Of a DNA stretch of 64,000 nt, positions 1 through 16,652 are shown piece by piece. The stretch's first letter is position 1; each line of letters starts with the position of its first letter. This DNA is from Lentzea fradiae (GTDB lineage Bacteria; Actinomycetota; Actinomycetes; Mycobacteriales; Pseudonocardiaceae), in the NCBI RefSeq assembly GCF_900100955.1, contig NZ_FNCC01000013.1, positions 1-64,000 on the forward strand, in the 5' to 3' direction. The notes under the pieces were generated by a model that made no database searches, was not told the DNA's origin, and was given only the letters and a program-made list of their open reading frames with translations. The translations under genes and the position numbers were made by a program.

Positions 1-172
<172 letters not shown>

Positions 173-532
173 GGACTGTGTTTGATCGCTCCAGACGGAA
201 TATGTCTGGCAATCTGGTATTACTACTCAAAGGAATACTCCTGACGAGGAGTATTCATATTACTGGCTGTGTTTCGGCACGCTGTTGAGTTCTCAAAGAA
301 CACGCGCTCATCATCACGCTCCGCCATGCGGCGGCCCGATCCGAGGCTGTGTCGTACATAAGCTTGTGTTTGAAACTTCCGACGCCCTTGGCCTCTGAGC
401 TCAGACGAGCTACCGGCTGGGTCTTCGTCGTTTCGAGGTTACCCACTCTACCACACTGGGTGGAAGCTTGGTTCGTGACCTCCGCCGCACTCCGTTCCGG
501 TGTTCCCGGCCCGTTCCGCGCTGGCAGAGAGA
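173..532 (-). other. 16S rRNA precursor leader
   Basis: This is the transcribed leader between the rrn promoter and mature 16S rRNA; no protein gene is visible. It contains a perfect 10-bp hairpin at 233-256 (GAATACTCCT / AGGAGTATTC, 4-nt loop), a second small hairpin at 191-209 (CCAGAC / GTCTGG), and at about 282-302 the element whose core reads GTTCTTTGAGAAC on the minus strand. From memory, a similar element recurs in actinobacterial pre-16S leaders. The hairpins probably take part in precursor processing or antitermination; that role is inferred. Confidence 0.7.
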
Positions 533-561
533 AAGTTACACGCACGCCAACCCAGGGTCAA
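533..561 (-). promoter_or_regulatory. rrn promoter (sigma-70/HrdB type)
   Basis: On the minus strand there is TTGACC (556-561), a 17-bp spacer and TAACTT (533-538), facing the 16S gene. Transcription would start near 526, giving a leader of about 350 nt. It lies downstream of the tyrS terminator, so the rRNA operon is insulated from tyrS. Other promoters, such as a TAGAGT -10-like box at 445-450 without a good -35, are possible. Confidence 0.6.
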
Positions 562-687
562 ATCGGGGGCACCGCAGCCACCCGCGGCTAGAAAACCGCA
601 GGTCAGCGGCCCCGTGCAGGACCCAGGACCACGCTATCGCAGCCCGAATCCCGGCACACTGTGACCGCCGTCACGTTCAGAAAGATC

Positions 688-723
688 GAAGGCCGCCGAA
701 CCCGAGGGGGTTCGGCGGCCTTC
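688..723 (-). terminator. tyrS rho-independent terminator
   Basis: A perfect 16-bp stem, GAAGGCCGCCGAACCC (688-703) with its complement at 708-723 and a GAGG loop, lies 19 bp beyond the tyrS stop codon. On the minus strand it is followed by a weak T-containing tract (ATCTTTCT). Confidence 0.85.
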
Positions 724-742
724 AGCGACCGGTAGTCGCAGG

Positions 743-2026
743 TCAGGGCTGCACTCGCACGCCGGCGTTGTTGCGCTTGCCGCGGCGGAGCACCAGCCAC
801 TTGCCGTGGAGCAGGTCCGACGAGGACGGCTTCCACTCCTCGGAGGTCACCTTCTCGTTGTTCACGTAGGCACCCCCCTCGTTCACCGTCCGCCGGGCCG
901 CGCCCCTGCTGTCGGCCAGGCCGGACGCGATCAGCAGGTCGACGATCGTCGGCTCGTCGGCCAGCCGGACCTCGCCGGTCGGCGCCTCGGCTAGTGCGGC
1001 CTCCAGGACCGGTGCGTCGAGGTCGCGCAGCTCGCCGCGGCCGAACAGCGCCGACGAGGCGAGGACGACCTGCTGCGTCGCGCGCTCGCCGTGGACCAAG
1101 TCCGTGAACTCCTGCGCGAGTCGCTTCTGCGCGGTGCGCAGGTGCGGCTTCTCCGCGGTCTCCTTCTCCAGCGCGTCGAGCTCCTCGCGGGAGAGGAACG
1201 TGAAGAGCCGCAGGTAGCGGAGCACGTCGGCGTCACCGACGTTCACGAAGTACTGGTACCAGGCGTACGGCGAGGTCATCTCCGGGTCGAGCCACACGTT
1301 GCCGCCGCCGGTGGACTTGCCGAACTTGCGGCCCTCGGCATCGGTGACCAGCGGTGCGGTCAGGGCGTGCACGTGCTTGCCCTCGACGCGGCGGATCAGG
1401 TCGACGCCGCCGACGATGTTGCCCCACTGGTCCGAGCCGCCGATCTGCAGCGCGGTGCCGTACTTGCGGTGCAGCTCCAGGTAGTCGTTGGACTGCAGGA
1501 GCAGGTAGCTGAACTCGGTGTAGGACATGCCGTCGGTCTGGAGGCGGCGCTTGACCGTCTCGCGCGACAGCATGACGTTGATCGAGAAGTGCTTGCCGAC
1601 GTCGCGCAGGAACTCGAGCGCGGTGACCTGGCCGGTCCAGTTGAGGTTGTTCTCGACGACCGCGCCCGTGGGCGAGTCGTCGAACTCGACGAACCGCTCC
1701 AGTTGGCCGCGGATGCGCCCGGCCCACTCGGCGACGGTGTCCAGCGAGTTCAGCGTGCGCTCACCGGTGTCGCGCGGGTCGCCGATCATGCCCGTGGCAC
1801 CGCCCGCCAGGACGATCGGCCGGTGGCCCGCCATCTGGAAGCGCTTGAGCATGAGCAGCGGGACCAGGTTGCCGGCGTGCAGCGAGGGCGCCGTCGGGTC
1901 GAAACCGCAATAGAGCGTGAGCGGGCCGGCGTCCAGGTCCTTCCGGAGTGCGTCGAGGTCGGTGGACGTCGCGATCAGGCCGCGCCAGGAGAGTTCGTCA
2001 AGGATGTGCTCGCTCACGACGGCCAT
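743..2026 (-). CDS. tyrS: tyrosyl-tRNA synthetase
   Basis: This class I aminoacyl-tRNA synthetase charges tRNA-Tyr in the cytoplasm. The 427-residue protein has normal bacterial TyrRS length. The HIGH-type motif is seen as SLHAGN near residue 50 and the KMSKS-type loop as KFGKS near residue 235, followed by an S4-like RNA-binding domain at the C terminus (about 355-420). The substrate-pocket sequence [10 protein letters not shown] is intact. The gene is monocistronic, with its own terminator, and is transcribed towards the 16S rRNA gene. Confidence 0.97.
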   Translation of the reverse strand: MAVVSEHILDELSWRGLIATSTDLDALRKDLDAGPLTLYCGFDPTAPSLHAGNLVPLLMLKRFQMAGHRPIVLAGGATGMIGDPRDTGERTLNSLDTVAEWAGRIRGQLERFVEFDDSPTGAVVENNLNWTGQVTALEFLRDVGKHFSINVMLSRETVKRRLQTDGMSYTEFSYLLLQSNDYLELHRKYGTALQIGGSDQWGNIVGGVDLIRRVEGKHVHALTAPLVTDAEGRKFGKSTGGGNVWLDPEMTSPYAWYQYFVNVGDADVLRYLRLFTFLSREELDALEKETAEKPHLRTAQKRLAQEFTDLVHGERATQQVVLASSALFGRGELRDLDAPVLEAALAEAPTGEVRLADEPTIVDLLIASGLADSRGAARRTVNEGGAYVNNEKVTSEEWKPSSSDLLHGKWLVLRRGKRNNAGVRVQP

Positions 2027-2085
2027 TGTCCCCTACCTGGTCCAACGGGTTTCGGGAAGGTGTGCCGACGGGTACGTCCGTGGGC

Positions 2086-2523
2086 ATGACGGACCCACGT
2101 GATGCCGAGTTACGGCGGCCCACCGAGCGCATGCCTCGCGTGAACGAGCCGGTCGTCGAGCAGGTGGTCGAGCGTGACGACGACTACCGCAGGGTGCGGA
2201 CGGTGCGTGCCGTCTGCGCGGTGATTGATGTCGTGTGCTGGCTGTTCGCGATCGTGCTGTTCGTGCACATCTTCCTGGTGATCGCGGAGGCCAACGCGGG
2301 CAACGGGTTCTTCCAGTTCGTCTCGGGGTGGGCCGACGGCGTCACCCTGGGCCTGGACGGCCTGTTCACGCCGGACAACGACAAGGTGGCGACGCTGCTC
2401 AACGAGGGCCTGGCCGCGTTGCTGTGGCTGGTCATCGGTGCGTTGCTGACGAACCTGATCAGGCGGCTGGCGTTGCCGGTCGGTCATCGGCGCGCCTGGT
2501 ACCGCAGGACGGTCCGGCCCTAG
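2086..2523 (+). CDS. two-TM membrane protein, YggT-like, function unknown
   Basis: This is a 145-residue protein, counted from the ATG at 2086. An acidic/basic cytoplasmic N-terminus of about 48 residues is followed by a hydrophobic segment (about 50-72, AVCAVIDVVCWLFAIVLF) and a second one near 115-135 (LLNEGLAALLWLVIGALL). The organisation resembles small YggT-like membrane proteins, but I cannot assign a function. It diverges from tyrS (60 bp between starts) and ends only 12 bp before the GTG of the TIR-domain gene, so the two are probably cotranscribed. An in-frame ATG at 2131 is an alternative start. Confidence 0.75.
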   Translation: MTDPRDAELRRPTERMPRVNEPVVEQVVERDDDYRRVRTVRAVCAVIDVVCWLFAIVLFVHIFLVIAEANAGNGFFQFVSGWADGVTLGLDGLFTPDNDKVATLLNEGLAALLWLVIGALLTNLIRRLALPVGHRRAWYRRTVRP

Positions 2524-2535
2524 CAGAATCACGGG

Positions 2536-3570
2536 GTGCCGGAGTACGAGTTCGACGTCGCCCCGTCGTTCGCCGACGAGGACCGCGCCCGGGTCTTGCA
2601 GGTGGTCGACCGCCTGAAGGACCTGGGCGTATCGGTGTACTACGACGAGGACCAGGCCGTGGAGCGCTGGGGCTTGGACCTCGTCGAACACACCTCCGAA
2701 ACCTACGGCAGTCGTGTCCGCTACGTGCTTCCGTTCGTCTCACAGCACTACGTCGACGAACGGTGGGCGCGTCTGCAACGCCGCGTGGCGAACGCACGCG
2801 CGTTGGAGCAACAAGCCGAGTTCCTGCTGCCGATCCGCATCGACGACACGGACGTGCCGGGACTACTTGCGAGCGTCGGCTACCTGGACGTGCGCGTGCA
2901 CAGCACCGAGGTCATCGCACAGGCCGTGGTGCAGAAGCTCGCACAGCACCGCGCGTCGTTCACGTCGGCCACGCCGATCACGCCGCAGTCGGTGGCCGCG
3001 CTGGCACGGGAGAAGCCGCGCGGCTGGGAGTACCTGCTCTACGTCACCGTTGTGGCACAAGGACTTGCGGAGCTGGAGCAGAAGTACTGGGAGCACTTCC
3101 TGCGGTACGCGCCGCGCAACGGTTCCGTCGAACACGGCAACGGCATCTCGCTCATCCGGGACCGCAACGTGCTGCTCGGCGAGATCATCAAGGTCGCGGT
3201 GGACACGGTGTTCACGGCGGACACGCAGGAGGCCGCGTTCGGCGGGCCCGGAGTGCCGGGCGACCCCGAACGGATCGTGCACCTCGGTGAGCTGTTCGTG
3301 CGGACGTTCGACGAGATCCTGGAATGGGCGCGCGGAATCCACGGCACCAGCTACGCCGACGAACGCGCACGGGCCGCCGCACGCATCCAGGCCCAGTTCG
3401 CCGATCAGCAGCTGCGGGCGATGCACGAGGTCGCGCAGAACCTGCGGGAGGTGGCGGACACGCTGGTCGAGCGGTTGACGGCCGGGGAGCAGATCAACGT
3501 GACCGTGCCGCTGGTGTTCGAGGTGGATCCGGCTTTGGAGCGGGAGTTCAAGGCGGCGCTGGAGAAGCTG

Positions 3571-3579
<9 letters not shown>
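2536..3579 (+). CDS. TIR-domain protein with unassigned C-terminal domain
   Basis: Residues 3-130 form a bacterial TIR_2-like domain. A beta-A strand reads FDVAPSFADEDR; a GVSVYYDEDQ BB-loop region, WGLDL and a VLPFVSQHYVDERW strand/helix follow, then the LLPIRIDDTDVPG block. Such domains bind or cleave NAD+ in immunity, or mediate protein contacts. In close relatives that I recall, the helix after the conserved Trp reads W-x-x-x-E, the Glu being the NADase catalytic residue. Here it is W77-A-R-L-Q81, so the Glu is replaced by Gln. Residues 145-347 are mostly helical, end in a probable amphipathic or coiled-coil segment, and match no family I know. The start is a GTG 12 bp after the membrane-protein stop. 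The 3' end overlaps the convergent glycosylase gene by 9 bp. The role is unknown; defence or signalling is possible. Confidence 0.82.
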
Positions 3580-8404
<4,825 letters not shown>

Positions 8405-8408
<4 letters not shown>

Positions 8409-9273
8409 TTCGTGTCCCCCAACACCATCGTTCCGATGCCCTGCGAGGTGAAGACTTCGAGCAGCACGCTGTGGGCCAGCCTGCCGTCGATCACGTGCGC
8501 CTGCGGGACGCCGCCGCGCACCGCGCGCAGGCAAGCCTCCATCTTCGGCACCATGCCGCTTTCCAGGCCCGGCATGATCTTCTCCAGCTCGGACGCGCGG
8601 ATCTCGTTCAGCAGCGACGACTTGTCCGGCCAGTTCGCGTAGAGACCTTCGACGTCCGTGAGCACCACGAGCTTCTCGGCGCCGAGTGCGACCGCCAGAG
8701 CACCGGCCGCCGTGTCCGCGTTCACGTTGTGCGGCACGCCGTCGACGTCCGGAGCGACCGACGACACGACCGGGATGCGGCCCGCGCGCACGATGTCGAG
8801 CACGGCGTCGGGGTTGACCTCGGTGATGTCGCCGACGAGACCGATGTCGACCTCCTCGCCGTCGACCAGCGCGCCGCGGCGGGTGGCGGTGAACAGCTGG
8901 GCGTCCTCGCCGGAGATGCCGACGGCGTACGGGCCGTGCTGGTTGATCAGGCCGACGAGCTCGCGCCCGACCTGGCCGACGAGGACCATCCGCACGACGT
9001 CCATCGCCTCGGGCGTGGTGACGCGCAGGCCGCCGCGGAACTCGCTGTGGATGCCGAGCCGGTCCAGCATGGACTTGATCTGTGGGCCGCCGCCGTGGAC
9101 GACGACCGGGCGCAGGCCGCACAGCCGCAGGAACACCATGTCCTCGGCGAACGCCTTCTTCAGCTCGTCGTCGACCATCGCGTTGCCGCCGTACTTGACG
9201 ACGACGAGCGCGCCGCGGAAGCGCTGCAACCACGGCAGTGCCTCGACGAGGACGGCCGCCTTTTCCTGTGCGT

Positions 9274-9277
<4 letters not shown>
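8405..9277 (-). CDS. argB: acetylglutamate kinase
   Basis: ArgB phosphorylates N-acetylglutamate, the usual arginine-feedback step. The 290-residue amino-acid-kinase-fold protein has the N-terminal [10 protein letters not shown] motif, the [10 protein letters not shown] glycine loop and the [13 protein letters not shown] nucleotide/substrate block. Its N-terminal helix ([19 protein letters not shown]) is of the type found in arginine-sensitive hexameric enzymes, so feedback inhibition is likely. It is coupled to argJ and argD by ATGA overlaps. Confidence 0.97.
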
Positions 9278-11492
<2,215 letters not shown>

Positions 11493-11558
11493 CCGAGTGT
11501 GGCCACCTGTCCACCCGTTCAGGCCACCTGGCGCTGGGCGCCGTCACCACCGTCGACC

Positions 11559-13061
11559 ATGATGATCAGCGTGAACGGGAAGGTGCGGGACGGTCTGTGG
11601 GCGGCGAGCGCCTTCCTGCTGTCCCTCGTGACGCTGGTGGCGCCGTTCGGCAAGCCCGTCCCCTGGTGGGTGGTCGTGGCCTCCGCGGTGTGGTCGGCCG
11701 CGCTGGTGCCGCTCAGCGAGCACCGGCCGAAGTGGGCGATCGTGCTCACCGCTCCCCTCAACGCGACCAACAACCTGCTGGCCATCGCACCGGCCGCGCT
11801 CGTGGTGTTCCGCGCCGCCCGGTCGGTCCGCTCGCAGGGACAGCTGTGGGCGCTGATCGGCGTCGCGGCGCCGCTGCAGGTGGGCTCCGGCGCCCTCTAC
11901 TCCTGGTACGCGGCGGAGAGCCTGACCGACTACCTGCTCAACAACGGGTTCACCGTGGTCTTCCTGCTCATCTTCCCCGCCGTGGCCGGTGGGCTGATCG
12001 GCCGGCGCAAGCCGCTGACCCAGGTCCTGATGGAGCGCAACGACTACCTGGAGCACGCGCGGGTGCTGACCGCGAACACCGCCAGGTCCGCGACGCGCGC
12101 CCACATCGCGAGCGAGATGCACGACATGCTCAGCCACCGGCTCCGGCAGCTCACCGCGCACGCCGCCGCGCTGGAGCGGTCCGCCGCCGAGCAGGCTCCC
12201 GAGCTGCGGGAACAGGTCGAGCTGATCCGCAGGACATCCACCGTCGCGATGGAGGAGCTGCGCGAGATCCTGGGTGTCCTCGGCGGGTCGTCCGACGCCG
12301 ACGAGGACGCGGGCACGCGCGTCGACGTCGAACGGCTCGTGGCGGCGTCGACCGCTGCGGGGCTGTCCGTCTTCCTGGACTGGTCGGGCGACGACCTGGC
12401 CGACGCCGACCGGCGGCTGCGCCGGGCGGTCCACCGGATCGTCCGCGAAGGACTCACGAACGTGCACAAGCACGCGCCGTCGGCACGGACCCGCGTCTCG
12501 GTGCACGTCGCGGACCGGGTGCGCGTCGAGGTGGCCAGCGACCTGAGCAGCGAACCGAGGGGCGCGGGTACCCGGCGCGGGCTCATCGGCCTGGAGGAAC
12601 GGGTCGCGCTGATCGGCGGCACGTTCGACGCGCGGCCGTTCGGGGGCAAGTTCCGGGTCGCGGCCGACCTGCCGCTGCACCCGGTGGCGCAGGAGGAGAC
12701 GGGCGGGCAGGGCGCGGTGACCGAGGCGCCTCCCCCGATCACCGCCGAGGTGCTGACCACGCCGCGCGCGGTGGGCGGCGGCTGTCTCGCCACGCTCTCG
12801 CTGGTCCCCGCGGTCCTGACGGCGTTCGTGCTGCTCGCCCTGGCGATCTTCGCCAGGGCCGACATGAGCCGGGAGGAGTTCGACGCGTTGCAGGTCTCCG
12901 TCGCGGACGAGGAGGAGGTCACCGACAGGTTCGGCTTCGGCAAGTCCTCCGCCGGTGACGGGTGCCTGCGCTACCGCGTGCGGGACGCGGACGACCTCGA
13001 CTTCGAGCTGTGCTTCGACCGCGGCGGTGTGCTGACCACGAAGAAGGAGCTGCCGCGGTGA
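11559..13061 (+). CDS. NarL/DesK-type sensor histidine kinase, copy 1
   Basis: This 500-residue membrane kinase has an N-terminal set of about five hydrophobic segments (residues 12-150) and a HisKA_3 dimerisation/phosphoacceptor block EMHDMLSHRL with phospho-His at about H188. A GHKL ATPase follows (N box REGLTNVHKHAP, G box GTRRGLIGLEER). Unusually, the ATPase is followed by another hydrophobic segment (about 410-430) and an extracytoplasmic tail of about 65 residues with two cysteines (DGCLRYR and ELCF). It is about half identical to the next gene and clearly a tandem duplicate. Its stop overlaps the next start (GTGA). ATG 11562 and GTG 11571 are alternative starts. Confidence 0.88.
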   Translation: MMISVNGKVRDGLWAASAFLLSLVTLVAPFGKPVPWWVVVASAVWSAALVPLSEHRPKWAIVLTAPLNATNNLLAIAPAALVVFRAARSVRSQGQLWALIGVAAPLQVGSGALYSWYAAESLTDYLLNNGFTVVFLLIFPAVAGGLIGRRKPLTQVLMERNDYLEHARVLTANTARSATRAHIASEMHDMLSHRLRQLTAHAAALERSAAEQAPELREQVELIRRTSTVAMEELREILGVLGGSSDADEDAGTRVDVERLVAASTAAGLSVFLDWSGDDLADADRRLRRAVHRIVREGLTNVHKHAPSARTRVSVHVADRVRVEVASDLSSEPRGAGTRRGLIGLEERVALIGGTFDARPFGGKFRVAADLPLHPVAQEETGGQGAVTEAPPPITAEVLTTPRAVGGGCLATLSLVPAVLTAFVLLALAIFARADMSREEFDALQVSVADEEEVTDRFGFGKSSAGDGCLRYRVRDADDLDFELCFDRGGVLTTKKELPR

Positions 13062-14539
13062 GGTTCGTCTGGCCCGTCCTCGCGTTCGTGACCGGCCTGG
13101 TGCCGCTGGTCGCGCCGCTGGCACCGGACCCCCACCCGGCGCTGACGGTCGCGACGGCGCTGTGGACCGCGGCGCTGGTGTGGCTGGCGCCGCGCAAGCC
13201 CGTGTGGGCACTGCTGCTGACCGCGCCGCTGTTCGCGGTGAACAACCTGTGGGCGCAGGCCATCACGACGTTCGTCGTCTTCGCCGCGTGCCGTCGCATC
13301 ACGCCGCTGGGCAGGTTGTGGGCGCTGCTCGGGCTCGTGATCGCGCTGCAGAGCGCGTTCAGCCTGGTGCAGGACCACGGCCCCGGCATGTCCTTCGCGG
13401 AGACACTGCTCACCGCGGTCCTCAACTCGATGTTCTTCGTGCTCTTCCCCGCCGTCTCCGGCATGTTGCTGGGTCGCCGCCGTCCGATGGTCCGGGTCCT
13501 GCGCGAACGCAACGAGTACCTGGAACGCGCGAGGGCGCTGACCGCCGCGTCCGCCCGTACCGAGGAACGCGCGCACATCGCCGGCGAGATGCACGACATG
13601 CTCGGCCACCGGCTCAGCCTGGTCTCCATCCACGCGGGCGCGCTGGAGCTGGCGACCGCCACCAAGGCTCCCCAGCTGCACGACCAGGCCGAGCTGATCC
13701 GCACCACGTCGTCGCTCGCGATGGCCGAGCTGCGCGAGATCCTCGGCGTGCTGCGCACCAACCCCGAACCGGAGTCGCTCGACGAGGACACCGGCACCCG
13801 GTCCGACATCGCCGCGCTGGTCGAGAGCTCGGTGAACGCGGGGCTCACGGTGTCGCTCGACTGGTCGGGCGACGACCTGCACGACGCCGACCCGCGCACC
13901 CGCCGGGCCGTGCACCGCGTGGTCCGCGAGGCGCTGAGCAACGTCCACAAGCACGCCCCCGGCGCCCGTGCGCGGGTGCAGGTCTCGGCCGGCGGCGGAC
14001 GGGTGCGGCTCCAGGTGCTCAACGGCCCGTCGGCCGCGACCCCCGGCACGGGCACCCGGCGCGGCCTGGTCGGCCTGGAGGAACGCGTCGGCCTGCTCGG
14101 CGGCTCGTTCACCGCCGGTCCCCCTGCCGAGGGCGGCTGGCGGGTGGCCGCGGACGTGCCCCTGCGTCCGGCCGCCGCGGCCGACCAGTCCGCGGCGGAG
14201 GTCGCCGAGGTGCCGCCCCCGCTCGCGGCCGAGGTGCTGACCGTGCCTCGCGTGCTCGGCGGCGGGTGCCTCGGCCTGTTCGCGTTGCTGCCGGTCACCG
14301 GCGCGCTCGTCGTGCTGCTGGTGTTCGCGCTCCTCAACCCGATGGAGATGAACGCGCCGTACTTCGACTCGCTGAAAGTGGGCGTGACCGGCGAGGAAGA
14401 GGTGATGAACGAGTTCGGGCCCGGACGGTTCGGCTCGGACGGCTGCACGCGGTACCGGACCTCGCACAACCCGGAGCTGTCCTACAAACTGTGCTTCCGG
14501 GACGGCAAGCTCGCCTCCAAGGAGCAGGAACGCACGTAG
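13058..14539 (+). CDS. NarL/DesK-type sensor histidine kinase, copy 2
   Basis: This 493-residue paralogue of the preceding gene has the same order: five N-terminal hydrophobic segments, HisKA_3 block AGEMHDMLGHRLSLVS with H179, GHKL N box REALSNVHKHAP and G box GTRRGLVGLEER, a late transmembrane segment, and an extracytoplasmic tail with EEEVMNEFG, DGCTRYR and LCF. Its H-box (RLSLVSIHAGALE) is closer to the family norm than copy 1. The GTG start overlaps the copy 1 stop. The response regulator starts 9 bp downstream, so the three genes probably form one signalling operon; the stimulus is unknown. Confidence 0.9.
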   Translation: MRFVWPVLAFVTGLVPLVAPLAPDPHPALTVATALWTAALVWLAPRKPVWALLLTAPLFAVNNLWAQAITTFVVFAACRRITPLGRLWALLGLVIALQSAFSLVQDHGPGMSFAETLLTAVLNSMFFVLFPAVSGMLLGRRRPMVRVLRERNEYLERARALTAASARTEERAHIAGEMHDMLGHRLSLVSIHAGALELATATKAPQLHDQAELIRTTSSLAMAELREILGVLRTNPEPESLDEDTGTRSDIAALVESSVNAGLTVSLDWSGDDLHDADPRTRRAVHRVVREALSNVHKHAPGARARVQVSAGGGRVRLQVLNGPSAATPGTGTRRGLVGLEERVGLLGGSFTAGPPAEGGWRVAADVPLRPAAAADQSAAEVAEVPPPLAAEVLTVPRVLGGGCLGLFALLPVTGALVVLLVFALLNPMEMNAPYFDSLKVGVTGEEEVMNEFGPGRFGSDGCTRYRTSHNPELSYKLCFRDGKLASKEQERT

Positions 14540-14548
14540 TCTGCCACC

Positions 14549-15190
14549 GTGATCCGAGTCCTCCTCGCCGATGACGAGACGTTGATGCGCGCGGGCATCC
14601 GCCTGATCCTCGAGAACGACCCCGGGATCACCGTGGTGGCCGAGGCGTCGGACGGCAACCAGGCCGTGGAGCTGGCCAGGAAGCACGACGTCGACGTGGC
14701 GCTGCTCGACATCCGCATGCCCGGCGGCGACGGCCTCAAGGCCGCGGAGCAGATCGCGAGGACCGCCCACGTCGTCATGCTCACGACGTTCGGCGAGGAC
14801 TCCTACGTCGCCCAGGCCCTCAAGGTCGGCGCCACGGGGTTCCTGCTCAAGGACACCCCGCCCCAGGACCTGATCAACGCCGTGCGCAAGGCGGCGGGCG
14901 GCGAGCCGATCCTCGCCCCGCAGATCACCAAGCGCCTGATCGAGCGGCACCTCACCACCCCGGACCACGCCACGTCGGCGCGCCGCAAGATCGAGGCGCT
15001 CACCGAGACCGAGCGCACCGTGCTGGAGCTCGTCGGCGAAGGGCTGTCCAACACCGAGATCGGCGAGCGGCTCTACCTGGCGACCGGCACGGTGAAGGCG
15101 CACATCAGCCGGATCCTGCCCAAGCTGGAGGTCACCAACCGCGTGCAGGCCGCCATCGTCGCCCACGAGGCGGGGCTCACGAGGTCGTGA
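14549..15190 (+). CDS. NarL/FixJ-family response regulator
   Basis: This is a 213-residue two-domain regulator. The receiver domain (1-120) contains DDE at 8-10, the phosphoacceptor D54 in ALLDIRMPG, Thr in MLTTFG, and Lys in FLLKD. The LuxR-type HTH lies at about 148-205 ([20 protein letters not shown], then [11 protein letters not shown]). It presumably receives phosphate from both upstream kinases and activates unknown targets. GTG start at 14549. The 3' end overlaps the convergent sthA gene by 14 bp. Confidence 0.95.
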   Translation: MIRVLLADDETLMRAGIRLILENDPGITVVAEASDGNQAVELARKHDVDVALLDIRMPGGDGLKAAEQIARTAHVVMLTTFGEDSYVAQALKVGATGFLLKDTPPQDLINAVRKAAGGEPILAPQITKRLIERHLTTPDHATSARRKIEALTETERTVLELVGEGLSNTEIGERLYLATGTVKAHISRILPKLEVTNRVQAAIVAHEAGLTRS

Positions 15191-16592
15191 AGCGGTCCAG
15201 CGCCCTGATCTTGTTGGTGGCGTCCAGCGCCGCGACCTTGTACGCCTCGGACAGCGTCGGGTAGTTGAAGACCGTGTCGACGAGGTAGTCGACCGTGCCG
15301 CCGCAGCCCATCACGGCCTGTCCGATGTGCACGAGGTCCGTCGCGCCGGTGCCGAACACGTGCACACCGAGGATCTTGCGGTCCACAGTGGACACGAGCA
15401 GCTTCAGCATGCCGTACGCGTCACCGACGATCTGGCCGCGCGCCAGCTCGCGGTAGCGGGAGATGCCGACCTCGTACGGGACGGCCGACGACGTCAGCTC
15501 CGCCTCGGTGGCGCCGCAGTAGGAGATCTCCGGGATCGTGTAGATGCCGATCGGCTGCAACGCCGTCAGCTCGTGCACCGGCTCGCCGAACGCGTGGTAC
15601 GCCGCCAGCCTGCCCTGGTCCATCGACGTCGCGGCCAGCGCCGGGAAGCCGATCACGTCGCCCACGGCGTAGATGTGCTCGACGGGCGTGCGGTAGTGCT
15701 CGTCGACGGTGAGCCGGCCGCGGCGGTCGGCCTCCAGCCCGGCGGCGCCCAGGTCGAGGTGCTCGGTGCAGCCCTGGCGGCCCGCCGAGTACATGACCGC
15801 GGCGGCCGGGATGCGCTTGCCGGAGGCCAGCGTCGTGATGGTGCCGGAGTTCGACACCGAGACGTCCACGACCTTCTCGTCGAAGCGGAACGTGACGGCG
15901 AGGTCGCGCAGGTGGAACTTCAGCGACTCGACGATCTCGGGGTCGCAGAAGTCCAGCATCCGCTCGCGCTGCTCGACGACCGTCACGCGGGTGCCGAGCG
16001 CGGCGAACATCGACGCGTACTCGATGCCGATCACGCCCGCGCCGACCACGACCAGCGACGACGGGATCTCGGTGAGCGCGAAGACCTCGTCGGAGTCGAG
16101 GATGCGCTCCTCGTCGAAGTCCACCTCGGACGGACGCGCGGGCGTCGTGCCCGTGGCGATGACGACGTACTCACCGGTGATCGTCGTCCGGTCGCCGCGG
16201 TGGGTTCCCTCCACGGAGACGGTGTGCGGGTCGACGAACCGCCCGAAGCCGTTGAGCAGGTCGATGCCGTTGCGGTGCAGCTGGGCGCGCACGACCTGGA
16301 CCTCGCGGCCGATCACGTGCTGCGTGCGGGCCATCAGGTCGTTGATGGTGATGTCCTGCTTGACCCGGTAGCTCGCCCCGTACAGCTCGCGCTGGCTCAT
16401 GCCCGTCAGGTACATGACGGCCTCGCGCAGGGTCTTCGACGGGATCGTGCCCGTGTTCGCGCAGACGCCGCCGATCATCTCCTGCTTGTCGATCACCGCG
16501 ACGCGCTTGCCCAGTTTCGCACCCGCGATCGCCGCCTTCTGGCCGCCAGGACCAGAGCCGATGACGATCAGGTCGTAGTCGTACGACGTCAT
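15177..16592 (-). CDS. sthA: Si-specific NAD(P)+ transhydrogenase (soluble)
   Basis: SthA moves hydride between NADPH and NAD+ in the cytoplasm. The 471-residue flavoprotein has an N-terminal FAD Rossmann motif [10 protein letters not shown], a second NAD(P) motif [15 protein letters not shown] near residue 177, and an FAD-contact block [14 protein letters not shown]. The redox disulfide pair of lipoamide and glutathione reductases is replaced by a single Cys44 followed by [12 protein letters not shown], the SthA hallmark. It is monocistronic and convergent with the response regulator. Confidence 0.93.
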   Translation of the reverse strand: MTSYDYDLIVIGSGPGGQKAAIAGAKLGKRVAVIDKQEMIGGVCANTGTIPSKTLREAVMYLTGMSQRELYGASYRVKQDITINDLMARTQHVIGREVQVVRAQLHRNGIDLLNGFGRFVDPHTVSVEGTHRGDRTTITGEYVVIATGTTPARPSEVDFDEERILDSDEVFALTEIPSSLVVVGAGVIGIEYASMFAALGTRVTVVEQRERMLDFCDPEIVESLKFHLRDLAVTFRFDEKVVDVSVSNSGTITTLASGKRIPAAAVMYSAGRQGCTEHLDLGAAGLEADRRGRLTVDEHYRTPVEHIYAVGDVIGFPALAATSMDQGRLAAYHAFGEPVHELTALQPIGIYTIPEISYCGATEAELTSSAVPYEVGISRYRELARGQIVGDAYGMLKLLVSTVDRKILGVHVFGTGATDLVHIGQAVMGCGGTVDYLVDTVFNYPTLSEAYKVAALDATNKIRALDRFTTS

Positions 16593-16652
16593 GGCGAGCA
16601 GCCTACTTCGGCTCGTCCGGTTCCACCCCGGAACGATCGAGAAACAACGGGA

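Noticed and set aside
445-480. second rrn promoter with TAGAGT as -10
   Set aside because: No acceptable -35 hexamer lies 16-19 bp upstream, so it is mentioned only within the promoter entry.
1091-2089. 332-codon open frame on the plus strand opposite tyrS
   Set aside because: It is the GC-driven antisense shadow of tyrS. It has no motif or ribosome-binding site, and tyrS is certain.
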